Source: DASVUC01 sp036387255
Lineage (GTDB): Bacteria; Planctomycetota; Phycisphaerae; Tepidisphaerales; Tepidisphaeraceae
Assembly (NCBI GenBank): GCA_036387255.1
Contig: DASVUC010000035.1
Coordinates: forward strand, 1-24,745
Reading direction: 5' to 3'
Length of the DNA: 24,745 nt
The notes beneath the pieces are model-generated. The model searched no databases and was not told the origin of the DNA. It saw only the letters and a program-made list of their open reading frames with translations. The position numbers and the translations under genes were made by a program. Positions 6,076 through 15,609 of the stretch are shown piece after piece (the stretch's first letter is position 1; each line of letters starts with the position of its first letter).

Positions 6076-8304
6076 CTACTGGTTGTAGTTGCTGTAAGCG
6101 TAGTACGTCTTGATGTTGCGGTTGTAGTAACCGCCCGCCTGCGAGCGAACCGCGTTGAGCACCACGCCCACGTGTTCGGCTCGTGCCTGGCGGAGCGAGT
6201 CCCGCATCCGCTGGAGCAAGCCGCGGCTGTTGCTGCGCGCCCGCACCACGCTCACCACACCATCGACTCGAGGCGCGAGTGCCATCGATTCGCTGACAAA
6301 GAGCAGCGGGCCGGAGTCGAAGATCACATGGTCGTATTCTTCCAGCGCCCGCTCGATGAAATCGGTCAGGAGCTGACTTTCCAGCAGTTCCGTTCCATTC
6401 GGTGGACGCGGGCCCGAAGGCATCACGTCCAGGTTCGGAACCTGCGTCTGACACACCGCCGCCGGGAAGGCTTCCAGGCTCGACAGAGCCGTCGAGAAAC
6501 CCGTCTCGTTCGCCACCGAAAACACCCGGTGCAATTCCGGCCGGCGGAAGTTTGCGTCGACCAGCAGGATGCGCCGGCCATTGAGCGCCAGGCCCGCTGC
6601 CAGGTTCGTGGCAACCGTTGTCTTGCCGTCGCCGGGGCTCGGGCTCGTCACAAGGATGCTCCGGGTGCTGTCCAGCGAAGTCGAGTGCTGGAGCCGGCTG
6701 CGAAGCTGGCGGTACTGCTCTGAGAGCATCGAGTGCGGAGCCTGGAAGATCACCAGCGGCAGCGGAGCCCCGGCCACCTGCGGATCGTCGTCCTCATGAC
6801 CGACGATGCCGAGCAGATTGAGCTCACCCACGCGATCGATATCTCGCGGCGAGCGAACGCTCGTGTCCATCAGCTCACGCAGGAACGCAATGCCCAGGCT
6901 CAGCGCCAGACCAGCCATGATGGCGACAGCCATCGTAATCGGCAGCTTCGGGAAGCTCGGCGTGTCCGGCGTCTCCGGGCGGATCGCCCACTCAATACCG
7001 CTCGCCGCCTTCTGGTTCTCCACCTGGCTCATGTTGTCGAGCTGGCGGCTCACCTGCTCGAGCAGCTCATGCGTCGCCTTCTCCTCATCCTTCGCGGTGA
7101 GGTACTGGCTCATCTGGTAGGTCAGGTCGCCAAGATCCTGCTTCGACTGGTTGATCTGATCCGTGATGCCCTTGAGCGCCACTTCAGCCGATTCCTTGGC
7201 GCCCCGAAGCATCTCGATGTAACCCGCTGTTTCCTTCGCCCGCACGCGGGAGAGGGTGTTGTCCAGCTTCTGCTCTGTCACTTCTTTCTGCTTCTTCAGG
7301 CTCTGCACCGCGCGGTGCTCGGCGCCAAGCGATGTCACCTGCTGCGAAATCGCCATGTCGATGCTCATGAGCTGCTGCTTGAGCGCCTGGATTTCCTGAT
7401 CGCGATCGATCTGCTCTTGGATCCGCGGGATCTCCGTGCCCCCGTCCACCTGCGCCACGGCCGTGTCATAAGCGGCCTTGGCCTCGGCGGCGTTGCTCGA
7501 CATTTCAAATTGCTTCTTCAGGTAGTCGCTCAGCTCAACTTCTTTCGTCGAGAGCCGCCCCGGCGTGCCCATGCCGTCAATGGACAGCTTGATCGCCTTG
7601 TCACGCAGGTCCTGCGTCAAGTCGCGAAGCTTGAACTGATAACGCTGCTTCAGGTTGTTGAGGAGCTGCGTACGCTCCAGCACGCGATTCTGGCTCGCCG
7701 CCTGCTGATCCTGAAGGTGCTGCGACACGATCTCTTCAACGATCTTCCGGCAATCGTCAGGCTTGGAATACGTCATCGAAACCGCCACCAGTCGCGTGTC
7801 CTGGATCGGATCCACGCGCAGGTTGTCCAGCAGGTCTTCCTTCGCCTTCACCACGTTGCTGTTGAAGCTCTTGTACCAGTCGGTCTGGCGGATCTCTTCT
7901 CGATCCTTCAGCACCTTCATCAGCAGCGCCTCGTGCTTGAGCATCGCCGCCTGCGTCTTCTGGTCGACCGACAGCGTCGCGGTATCGAGCGTCGCCGGCT
8001 TGTTCTCCATGATCATGGAGAAGCTGTTCGGCGGCTGGATCTGGATCAGACCCGTGGCGGTGTAGCGAGAGTAATAACGTGACAGGTACGCGTTGATCGC
8101 ATAGCCGCCGATTGCGCTGATAACCAGCAGCACGATGATCAGCCAGATGTGAGCGCGAATGATTCGCCACACATCACCGCTGCTCATCCCGCCGCCGGGC
8201 GCCGCCGCATGGGCCATCATCTGACCCGGAGCGCCGACGGTCATCGCACGCGTCGGTGCGCGCTGGGGGACGCGAATTGCTGTCGTCTGGGGCAACGTCG
8301 TCAT
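6076..8304 (-). CDS. Polysaccharide biosynthesis tyrosine autokinase (Wzz domain fused to BY-kinase)
   Basis: 742 residues. An N-terminal membrane segment (about 53-71) begins the Wzz chain-length domain. A long periplasmic region, strongly helical and coiled-coil-like (about 200-430), leads to a second membrane segment (about 456-475) preceded by the proline-rich PETPDTPSFPKLP, typical of Wzc. The cytoplasmic kinase has Walker A SPSPGDGKTT (554-563), Walker A' ILLVDANFRRP (579-589) and a Walker B-like HVIFDSGPLLF (659-669), a variant of the usual DTPP. The tail holds six tyrosines after residue 725 (GGYYNRNIKTYYAYSNYNQ), the expected autophosphorylation cluster. Such proteins control chain length and export by cycles of oligomerisation and tyrosine phosphorylation. 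GAGGAG, 8 bases before the ATG, supports the start. It is the last gene of the EPS locus. Confidence 0.95.
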   Translation of the reverse strand: MTTLPQTTAIRVPQRAPTRAMTVGAPGQMMAHAAAPGGGMSSGDVWRIIRAHIWLIIVLLVISAIGGYAINAYLSRYYSRYTATGLIQIQPPNSFSMIMENKPATLDTATLSVDQKTQAAMLKHEALLMKVLKDREEIRQTDWYKSFNSNVVKAKEDLLDNLRVDPIQDTRLVAVSMTYSKPDDCRKIVEEIVSQHLQDQQAASQNRVLERTQLLNNLKQRYQFKLRDLTQDLRDKAIKLSIDGMGTPGRLSTKEVELSDYLKKQFEMSSNAAEAKAAYDTAVAQVDGGTEIPRIQEQIDRDQEIQALKQQLMSIDMAISQQVTSLGAEHRAVQSLKKQKEVTEQKLDNTLSRVRAKETAGYIEMLRGAKESAEVALKGITDQINQSKQDLGDLTYQMSQYLTAKDEEKATHELLEQVSRQLDNMSQVENQKAASGIEWAIRPETPDTPSFPKLPITMAVAIMAGLALSLGIAFLRELMDTSVRSPRDIDRVGELNLLGIVGHEDDDPQVAGAPLPLVIFQAPHSMLSEQYRQLRSRLQHSTSLDSTRSILVTSPSPGDGKTTVATNLAAGLALNGRRILLVDANFRRPELHRVFSVANETGFSTALSSLEAFPAAVCQTQVPNLDVMPSGPRPPNGTELLESQLLTDFIERALEEYDHVIFDSGPLLFVSESMALAPRVDGVVSVVRARSNSRGLLQRMRDSLRQARAEHVGVVLNAVRSQAGGYYNRNIKTYYAYSNYNQ

Positions 8305-8407
8305 AAACTAGGCTCCTCACTACCCGCCGAGCTCGCTCGGCCCTGAAACACTATTATGCCCCGAATCCATCCGTCGTGCGCGGCGTCCTTGCCGCTGGAG
8401 GCATGTC

Positions 8408-8424
8408 GGGCCAACAATTGGCCC
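8408..8424. other. Small inverted repeat in the kinase leader
   Basis: GGGCCAA (8408-8414) and TTGGCCC (8418-8424) form a perfect 7-bp inverted repeat with a 3-nt loop, in the 161-base gap between the TPR gene stop and the Wzz/BY-kinase start. No T-tract follows. It could be an operator or an mRNA hairpin; nothing else identifies it. Confidence 0.35.
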
Positions 8425-8465
8425 CATGCCAACCATACGACCAGTTTTTATCGGACGTTCATCGT

Positions 8466-11400
8466 TTACTGCGAGTTAGCCTGACTCTTACTGCGGCGCA
8501 TTTCCTCCGCTCGCCCCAGGGCTTGCTCGATCTTTCCGTCCAGCGTCGGATCATACGGACGGTTCTCGGACTTCATCCGCTGGATCATCGCCCGGGCCAG
8601 ATCAAGCTGCTTCCTCGCTTCGTCCGGGAAAGCCTTCTTCAGGTATGCCTCAGCAAGATGATACCGTGCGTCAACGATGGGGCTGGTGTCCACCACGTTC
8701 TGCAAGAGCGCGATCCCGTCATCGACCTGACCAGCCAAAGTTAGCATCCAGCCGTGCGTGTCCATAATCATGGGCTCGCGCGTATTGGTCTTCTGCATCA
8801 CTTCAAAGGCGTGCTTGCTGTACTTAAGCGCCTCATCGGGACGCGGCGGGCTCATCACTTCCGCCAGCAAACATGCCATATTGTTGAGCGCGGTCAGATC
8901 ATTGGGGGCGCTATCCAGCAGCTTCAAGTAGCAGTCGTAAGCCTTCTGCGTCTCCGGCTTCGGCCGCGTTTGCAGATAGAGCGCACCGCCGTACCGCAGA
9001 GCCTGCTCACGATCCGCCTGAGACAGGTTCGGCATCACCAGCACCTTCTCCAGCTGTTTGACCGCCTCGTCAATCTTCGGCGGGTTGTCCTGTTGATACA
9101 GGAACGCGCTCATCAATGCCCAGCGTGGCTCCTTATCCGCACGATCCTTGATGCGCATCTGCGCTTCGCCCACCCCGATCTCACGTGCCATCGATCGGAC
9201 GACTTCGCTCACCGCATCGTCATCCTTCACTTTCGATGCCGCATCCAGTGCAAGTTGGTAATCCGCAAGCGCCCCGACGCGATCCGTCAGGTACCGCTTC
9301 GCCTGTGCGCGAGCCATAAACGCCCACCACCGGTTCGGGTCCTGCTCCACGAGCTTGCTCGTGTTCTGAACGACGATCGGATAGTTCTGCGTCTTGATCA
9401 GAAGCGCCAGGTACTGACGAACCAGCTCGATGTTGCCCGGAGCAGCCTTGATCGCGTTGCCCAGTGCATCGGCGGCATCCACGTAGTTCGTCTGGGCCAG
9501 GTACATATCCGCTTCACGCTTAAGGATCTCCACGTCCGGCCGGTAGTCCGGAGCCGTCTTCAGCTCCGCGATCACTCGCTTAACATCCAGCCACCGCGGC
9601 GGAGACATCTTCGCATAGCTGTCCAGCAGCGCCAGCACGATATCCCGATTGCTGGGGTTGGCCTTCTGCGCCGTCTCCAGTTCGCGAACAGCCCCTTCAA
9701 AGTCGTTCTTGCGACGCAGGCAATCCGCCAGCGCCCGCCGCGCATCCACACCCACGCCGGCCGCATCCTTACATGCGTTGAACTGCGCGATCGCCCCGTC
9801 CACGTCCGCCCGCGGCTGATTCATCAGCACGAGCCCGAGGTAGTAGTGCGACTGCGCATGCTTCGGGTCGATCCGCAGCGCTTCCTGAAGCCGCGTCTGC
9901 GCCTCCTCGAAACGGTTGCGCGACAGGCTGATCGAACCACCCAGCGCCCGCAGATCAACGAGGCTCGGCATCTTCGCCTGCGCCGCCGCCAGCTGCGAAT
10001 CCGCTTCTTCAAACTTGCCGGCGCTGATCATGATCTCGATCCGGCGCCGGATGATCCGCGGATCTTCCGCATTGGCGCCGAGGACCTTGATCGCGTCCTC
10101 ATACTTCTTCTGGTCCGCAAGCACCGTCGCCAGGCGCATCTCGACGTCGACATTGGTCGGCGCCTTCGTCATCGCCTGCTGGAGAATCCGAACCGCTTCA
10201 TCCTGCCGATTCGTCCGGGCAAAGAACTCGCCCAGCAGCATCAGCGGCTCAGCGCGTTCCTTCCACGCCGGGCGGGCCGCCAACTGGCGCAGCACATTTT
10301 CCGCACCCGGCAGATCCTTCAGCTGCGCCGTCACTTCTGCCGCATAGGCGTAGAACGACGGCTCATCCGGGAACTTCTCCACGCCCTGCCCGAACAGCTG
10401 CTTGGCTTTCGTCAGGTAGGCGGTGGCATTGGCCTTGTCGTCCGGATTCTTCCGCAGACGCGACCGCGCCGACGACATGTACGTCCGCCCTGCCATCAGC
10501 AGGGTGCTTGGATCCTCCGGATTCTTCTTCAGCGCTTCTTCCCGCCCTGGGATCACCGACTCCGGATCTCCGAAGCTCAGCTCATGGTTCAGCTCCATGT
10601 CCAGGAACTGGCCGTTGCTGGGCATCACGCTGCGCGCCTGCGCGATCATGCGCTTGGCGTCTTCCTTCTTGCCAAGCGCGTAGTAGCACTCGATCGCGCC
10701 GCGGTACGCCACCGGGTTGTCGCTCTGCTTGTTGAGCGCCGCAAGGTAACGCTGAAGCGCCTCGTCATACTGCTGCGCCGCCTGCAGCGCCTCCGCCAGC
10801 GCCAGCCAGCTCTGCCCGAACTCCGGCATCGTCTGCACGAGCTTCCGCCCCATGTCGATGCCGCCGTTGATGTCGCCCTTGGCCATCGCCAGGCGATACT
10901 TCAGCAGCAGGCCGTTCACCTGGTCTTTATTGGCGCGTGCCAGCGGCTCTATGTAGTTTGCCGCCACCTCAAACTGCTTCCGCACGAGAAACGCGTTGAA
11001 CAGTTGCAGCTTCAGATCCAGATCGTCCGGCTTGATTGCCGCCGCCGCTTTCAGGTGCGCCAGCTGATCGTCGCTCTTGCCCGCATCGCGCGCGAACTCT
11101 GCCAGCAGCAGCTCGCGACGGAACGGATCTTTCTCCTTCGCCAGCAGCCCATCCTGCAGCTTCTTCTTCGTTTCCTGCGACGGCGCCGTCGTCGCCACCG
11201 ACTCCACCGCGTCCAGGTCGAGCGCTTCCGGATGCACTTCCTTCGCCCGCCTCACCACCTGGCCCGCCTGGTCGTACATCCCCAGCGTGCGGAACACGCG
11301 GAACCCCAGCCGCAGCACCTCGTCATCCTTCGGATACTGCTGATCCAGCAGCGTCATCACGCGGCCGGCCTCCTGGTTGTCCTTCACCGCCATCGCGGTG

Positions 11401-13181
11401 TTCACCTTGTCCATTGCTTCCTTCTTCGTCTTCTCCGGAAGCATGATCAGCAGCTTGTGCACCTGGTCCTTCTGCGCCACCGGGTCCAGAAGCTGGATCT
11501 CCAGCTTGATCACGTCCGGGTCGCTCGGCCGCTGCTGGCGCAGGATCTCCACGTGCTGCCGCGCAACATCCATCTGCTGCTCCCGGATCAGGAGCTGAGC
11601 CAGCAGGATCCGCGCCGGCGCATAGCTTTCAAACTTCCTCACCAGCTTGTCGAGCAGGTCCTTTGCGCGGCCCGACTGCTTCGTCTCAATGTAGCTCCGA
11701 GCGAGCAGGTCAGTCGCCTCCCAGCGATCCAGCTGGCGCTCCTGGCCCTGCTGGTCTTGATCAGCAACCGCCAAGGCACGCTCGAGCGTCTGAATCGCGT
11801 CAATCGACTTGCCTTGCGCGCGGTAATACTTGCCGCGAAGAAGCAGCGTCCGAACGTTGTCGGCGCCCTCCTTCAGGATAATGCGGTTGATCCCCTCTTC
11901 GATCTTCACGCCCAGCTTCGTCTTCTGCTCCGCCGTCATGCCTGGCGCGGTGTATGCATCCAGTCGCATGCTCGTCACCGACGCCAGTGAGCGGATTTCC
12001 AGCGCTCGCGTCACCAGCGACTTGGGGCCGCTCAGCCCGCGCGCCGCCAGCGGCTGGTCGAGAATCTCGATCGCCTCCTCGCGCTTGTCCATCGCGATGT
12101 GCTCCGCCAGCGCCAACCGCACCTGCTGGTCGTCCGGCTTCTTCTTCAGAAGTTCACGGAGGATCTTCTCCGCCGACGCGCGATCGTTCACCTGCGCCGC
12201 GGCGCTTGCAGCATTGATGTGGATGTACACAAACAGCGAATCATCTTCACTCGCCACCGCCGCCGCCTGATCCAGGTACTGCTTCTTCAGCTTCAAGTAC
12301 TTGTCCGCCGTGGCGTTGTACTGGTCCAGCAGCTTTCGTTCGCGGCTGTTCGGATCCTTCGGCTTCACCCGCGGCGCAACCTGCGCCGCCTGCACCGCCG
12401 CCGTCATCCGCTCCTGCTCCATCACCTGCGAAGCGCCGAACAGCATCGCCGCGTTCTTAGGCTGGTTCTTCACCGCCGTCGCGATCACCGCGTTGGCTTC
12501 ATCAATCATCTTCGCCGCTTCCGCGTCACCGGTAATCGGGTTCCGCTGCCGCGCCTTCTCAGCCTTGTTCAGCTTCGCCCGCGCCACGAAAACCGGCAGA
12601 TCCGGATTCCCCGGGTTCTTCGCCATCAGCGCCGCCAGTTCATCCACCGCCTTATCGATCTTGGTCTGATCCGTTTCCACCCCTACCAGCCAGCGCCGCA
12701 CGATCGCCGAGTGGATCGACGCCTTCGCCGCGGCGTTGTCCGGCTCCACCTTCGACAGCGCTTCGGCCGTCTTGCGAATTTGCTCGAAGTAGTCCGGCCG
12801 CGGATCCAGGTCCGCCAGCTCGCTCCAGAACGACAACAGACGCTCCAGCGCCGCCTTGTGCCCCGGATTGATCGTCACCGCCTGTTCCCACGCTTCACGC
12901 GCCTTGGCCAGGAACTGCGGATCCACGCTGCTCAGCATGTTCAACGCGTCGCCATAGTCCGACCAGTTGTCCGCATTCTTGTTGTCCAGCTGAACCGCGC
13001 GGCGGAAGTTCTTCACCGCCTCCTCGTAGTTCTGCTTCTCCATCGCCTCGCGACCAACGGCAAGGTACTTGTCCGGCTTCTCACGCTTGAACTTCTTCGC
13101 GAGCAAAACGCCGAACATCAGCACCATCACGATCACGCCCAGCGTGATCAGGAACTTGGTATTAACTCTCTTGCGTGCCAT
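8466..13181 (-). CDS. Giant membrane-anchored TPR protein of the exosortase/EPS locus
   Basis: 1571 residues. A basic N-terminus is followed by one membrane segment (LITLGVIVMVLMFGVLLA, about 11-28) and then almost only tetratricopeptide repeats. Examples of the repeat are YEEAVKNFRRAVQLDNKNADNW near the start, YDEALQRYLAALNKQSDNPVAY in the middle, and RLQEALRIDPKHAQSHYYLGLVL later. The topology places the repeats outside the inner membrane. TPR proteins (PrsT type) are regular parts of exosortase EPS clusters, but that type is usually a lipoprotein of roughly 900 residues; this one is much longer and lacks a lipobox. TPR arrays such as AlgK and BcsC bridge polymer synthesis to outer-membrane export, a plausible role here. 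It starts 56 bases after the EpsI-like gene and precedes the kinase gene. GAGAG lies close before the ATG. Confidence 0.88.
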   Translation of the reverse strand: MARKRVNTKFLITLGVIVMVLMFGVLLAKKFKREKPDKYLAVGREAMEKQNYEEAVKNFRRAVQLDNKNADNWSDYGDALNMLSSVDPQFLAKAREAWEQAVTINPGHKAALERLLSFWSELADLDPRPDYFEQIRKTAEALSKVEPDNAAAKASIHSAIVRRWLVGVETDQTKIDKAVDELAALMAKNPGNPDLPVFVARAKLNKAEKARQRNPITGDAEAAKMIDEANAVIATAVKNQPKNAAMLFGASQVMEQERMTAAVQAAQVAPRVKPKDPNSRERKLLDQYNATADKYLKLKKQYLDQAAAVASEDDSLFVYIHINAASAAAQVNDRASAEKILRELLKKKPDDQQVRLALAEHIAMDKREEAIEILDQPLAARGLSGPKSLVTRALEIRSLASVTSMRLDAYTAPGMTAEQKTKLGVKIEEGINRIILKEGADNVRTLLLRGKYYRAQGKSIDAIQTLERALAVADQDQQGQERQLDRWEATDLLARSYIETKQSGRAKDLLDKLVRKFESYAPARILLAQLLIREQQMDVARQHVEILRQQRPSDPDVIKLEIQLLDPVAQKDQVHKLLIMLPEKTKKEAMDKVNTAMAVKDNQEAGRVMTLLDQQYPKDDEVLRLGFRVFRTLGMYDQAGQVVRRAKEVHPEALDLDAVESVATTAPSQETKKKLQDGLLAKEKDPFRRELLLAEFARDAGKSDDQLAHLKAAAAIKPDDLDLKLQLFNAFLVRKQFEVAANYIEPLARANKDQVNGLLLKYRLAMAKGDINGGIDMGRKLVQTMPEFGQSWLALAEALQAAQQYDEALQRYLAALNKQSDNPVAYRGAIECYYALGKKEDAKRMIAQARSVMPSNGQFLDMELNHELSFGDPESVIPGREEALKKNPEDPSTLLMAGRTYMSSARSRLRKNPDDKANATAYLTKAKQLFGQGVEKFPDEPSFYAYAAEVTAQLKDLPGAENVLRQLAARPAWKERAEPLMLLGEFFARTNRQDEAVRILQQAMTKAPTNVDVEMRLATVLADQKKYEDAIKVLGANAEDPRIIRRRIEIMISAGKFEEADSQLAAAQAKMPSLVDLRALGGSISLSRNRFEEAQTRLQEALRIDPKHAQSHYYLGLVLMNQPRADVDGAIAQFNACKDAAGVGVDARRALADCLRRKNDFEGAVRELETAQKANPSNRDIVLALLDSYAKMSPPRWLDVKRVIAELKTAPDYRPDVEILKREADMYLAQTNYVDAADALGNAIKAAPGNIELVRQYLALLIKTQNYPIVVQNTSKLVEQDPNRWWAFMARAQAKRYLTDRVGALADYQLALDAASKVKDDDAVSEVVRSMAREIGVGEAQMRIKDRADKEPRWALMSAFLYQQDNPPKIDEAVKQLEKVLVMPNLSQADREQALRYGGALYLQTRPKPETQKAYDCYLKLLDSAPNDLTALNNMACLLAEVMSPPRPDEALKYSKHAFEVMQKTNTREPMIMDTHGWMLTLAGQVDDGIALLQNVVDTSPIVDARYHLAEAYLKKAFPDEARKQLDLARAMIQRMKSENRPYDPTLDGKIEQALGRAEEMRRSKSQANSQ

Positions 13182-13237
13182 ATCTCTCGCCGTTGGTGGT
13201 CAGGTGGTTGCTTCTCGACTGTTGATTCACTCGCCTC

Positions 13238-14263
13238 TTAACGATTCGCCGATCCCGCGGAAGCCAGTTGCGGTCCCGCCTCCGAACCCGCGACCTTCTG
13301 CCAGTCCGGCATCGAACGGTAAATATCCGGCAGCGCTTCCGTCAGAAAATCCGTCATCACGCGCGCCGACTTGTCCGCGTCGCTCACCAGCGTCATCACT
13401 TCAACCTTTGCGTAATACCCGTGACGCTCGAACAGGTTCTGAAGCTTGCGGCGAACACCCAGCGGCGAGCTCACAAACTCGCCGTTGGCATGGAAAAAGT
13501 ACGCCACGCTCCGCGTTACCTTCCGCGTTCCCGTCTGGTCTTCAAAGTTGATGTAGTGAACTTCCAGTTGATCCGACGCCTTCCCGTCCACCTTCGGCTT
13601 GGCGCCGTCCGGAAGCTCGTGACCGATTGGCCACTTCACGTAAACGTCCTCGCCCGGGCGCGGCTCGTAACCGTCCGCCACGTAGCAGCGATCCGGCACG
13701 TGAGCCACCGTGTCCACCATCCCCGTGTAATACGTCACCGCCAGATTCACCACCGCTTCCGGGTTCTTTCCCCGAATCTGCGACAGCATCTCTTCACGCT
13801 GGTTCTGAAACTTCGTCCGCTCCGCCGGATCCGTCGCCCGGTCTTCCTGCTCCAGCAGCCGCGCAAAACGCTGGCGAACGTCGCCGCCCGCAATGCGCTC
13901 ATCCACGTATTCGCGGAAGATATACTGGTTCGTCCCCAGCACGTCTTCGATTTCCTTGTCGATTGCCTTGTCCGGGTTCACCTGCACCCACGGGCCCAGC
14001 TTGTCCCCGATCAGCGTCAGCTTCCGCGCCAGCGGCACCGGTTCCTTCTTGAAGTGCAGCTTCATGAAGTCCACCGCGAAGTTCAGGCCCAGCGCCGCGA
14101 TGACCAGCAGGATGAACGCCGCCATGAACTGAGGCTTGGAAAACACGCGCCGCATCGCGCCCGCCAGCGCCGGATTCTTCCGCGACATCACAAGCACCAC
14201 GACCGCCGCGATCAGCAGCAGGGCCACGATGATGAGCTGGGGATGTTCACTCAGAAATTTCAT
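13238..14263 (-). CDS. EpsI-like exosortase-associated protein
   Basis: 341 residues with two N-terminal membrane segments (about 8-26 and 46-64) and a large soluble domain. The central stretch TYYTGMVDTVAHVPDRCYVADGYEP resembles the conserved EpsI region, where a His and a Cys precede a GW; here H188, C193 and GY are seen. A later segment (TRSVAYFFHANGEFVSSP) fits the rest of the domain. EpsI proteins accompany exosortases, often as a separate gene or as a C-terminal fusion; their exact role is not settled. The ATG overlaps the exosortase stop in ATGA, and GGAGGGG lies just before it, so translation is coupled to the exosortase. That coupling strengthens the assignment, which on sequence alone is moderate. 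Confidence 0.75.
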   Translation of the reverse strand: MKFLSEHPQLIIVALLLIAAVVVLVMSRKNPALAGAMRRVFSKPQFMAAFILLVIAALGLNFAVDFMKLHFKKEPVPLARKLTLIGDKLGPWVQVNPDKAIDKEIEDVLGTNQYIFREYVDERIAGGDVRQRFARLLEQEDRATDPAERTKFQNQREEMLSQIRGKNPEAVVNLAVTYYTGMVDTVAHVPDRCYVADGYEPRPGEDVYVKWPIGHELPDGAKPKVDGKASDQLEVHYINFEDQTGTRKVTRSVAYFFHANGEFVSSPLGVRRKLQNLFERHGYYAKVEVMTLVSDADKSARVMTDFLTEALPDIYRSMPDWQKVAGSEAGPQLASAGSANR

Positions 14264-15609
14264 TGCCCCTCCGTCTGAGGCCGGCCCTGCGGCGGTTGTT
14301 GCTGTTGTTGAACTTGCGGCTGCTGCTGTTGAACCTTAGGCCGCGGCACAGCGGCGCCCGCCGGTCGCGGCGGTGTAATTCCAGGTCGTGGCGGAACCAC
14401 CGGCGCACCCGCCGGACGAGGTTGCGGCGCTGGCGCGGGACGCTGCTGCCCATTCCCCGCCATCGGCGGCTTCACGGGAGCCGCTTGTGTCTTGGCAGAT
14501 CCAGCCGCAACCGTTGGTTTCGGCGCCGCGCCTGCCGATGGCGTCTTCGCGACCGCCGGCGCGGGCGCGCCCGCTTTCGGTGCCGACGTAACCGGCGCGG
14601 TGATCATCCGCGGAGCCGCAGCCGCCGCGATCGGCCGTGGGCGATTCCCGCTCGCCACCGACGTCCGCACATCCGCTTCTTCGATAAAGATGTGGTCCAG
14701 CACCCACCCCACCGTCAGGATGAGGAAGAACGCGGGGATCAGCATGATCAATCCCACGAACTGGTGCGCAAAACTCTCGGAAAGCTGCCGGCTGATGTAG
14801 TGATCCAGCAGACCCTGACCCGCCACACGAGCCACATTACAGAAAATGGCAATCGGAATCGCACTCACCGTGATGACGATCTTCTGCCACAGCGGCCGAA
14901 CGCTCAAGAACGCGACCGCCGCGCCGACCGTGATGAACGTCATCAGCGAACGCAACCCCGCGCACGCCTCGGCGACATTCAGCGTCCGCACCGGCTCCGT
15001 GATCCCGCCCATGTTGATCTTGGTACCCGTGCGATACGCATTCACGCCCGTCCAAAGCAGCGTCTGCACGGCAACCTTCGCCGCCAGTTCCTGAAGCGGG
15101 CTCGCGATGTAGCTGTAAACCAGTGCCGGCCACGGAATTCCGCAGACCAGGTAGGCAATCGGGAACCACGCGACCTTCATCACCTGCCACCCGCAAAGCA
15201 GCAGCACGATCCCAAACAGCGCCAGGATCATCCCCATGCCCTGGATGAACTGGTTCTGACCCGGCCAGATGCCGTAGCCAAACATCACCAGTGCGCCCAC
15301 GGTGATCCCCAGCCCCAGCCAGTTGCTGCGAACCGGCGCCTTCAGCAATTCGTCGCGGTTAATGTAAAGATAGTAAAGACCAACGACGGGAATACAGACA
15401 CCGTGACCCCAGTTCGCTTCACCGTAAAAAGGGTTGGTCTTGTCCCACAGCCACCGCAGCACCACCCAGTAGACGGCGACAAAAAGCGCTCCAAGCGATC
15501 CCGCCATGAACCACGTGTCCAGGCTCAGGCCGTAATACGTCGCCGGCGCGTCGTCCCTCGACGGCGACGCTGCCGACAGCAATGCGGATGTTGGCTGCAA
15601 TTCGGTCAC
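14260..15609 (-). CDS. Exosortase with an extended Pro/Ala/Gln-rich tail
   Basis: 449 residues. The first ~310 form a multi-spanning membrane protein of the exosortase/archaeosortase family. The catalytic triad is visible: C216 in NVAEACAGLRSL, R261 in CNVARVAGQG and H282 in ESFAHQFVGL. Exosortases are transpeptidase-like enzymes that cut C-terminal sorting signals (such as PEP-CTERM) at the membrane and pass the protein to the surface, usually alongside EPS. From about residue 312 to the end the protein is low complexity, rich in A, P, T and K, ending in Q runs (KVQQQQPQVQQQQQPPQGRP). This is beyond the usual catalytic length. The start is a GTG at 15609 with weak GGGG upstream. It is followed with 4-bp overlap by the EpsI-like gene. 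Confidence 0.92.
   Translation of the reverse strand: MTELQPTSALLSAASPSRDDAPATYYGLSLDTWFMAGSLGALFVAVYWVVLRWLWDKTNPFYGEANWGHGVCIPVVGLYYLYINRDELLKAPVRSNWLGLGITVGALVMFGYGIWPGQNQFIQGMGMILALFGIVLLLCGWQVMKVAWFPIAYLVCGIPWPALVYSYIASPLQELAAKVAVQTLLWTGVNAYRTGTKINMGGITEPVRTLNVAEACAGLRSLMTFITVGAAVAFLSVRPLWQKIVITVSAIPIAIFCNVARVAGQGLLDHYISRQLSESFAHQFVGLIMLIPAFFLILTVGWVLDHIFIEEADVRTSVASGNRPRPIAAAAAPRMITAPVTSAPKAGAPAPAVAKTPSAGAAPKPTVAAGSAKTQAAPVKPPMAGNGQQRPAPAPQPRPAGAPVVPPRPGITPPRPAGAAVPRPKVQQQQPQVQQQQQPPQGRPQTEGQ

Noticed and set aside
8754..11990. A 1078-codon plus-strand open frame opposite the TPR gene
   Set aside because: It is antisense to a clear TPR protein. Its translation is R/L/H-rich without domains, as expected of a shadow in GC-rich DNA.
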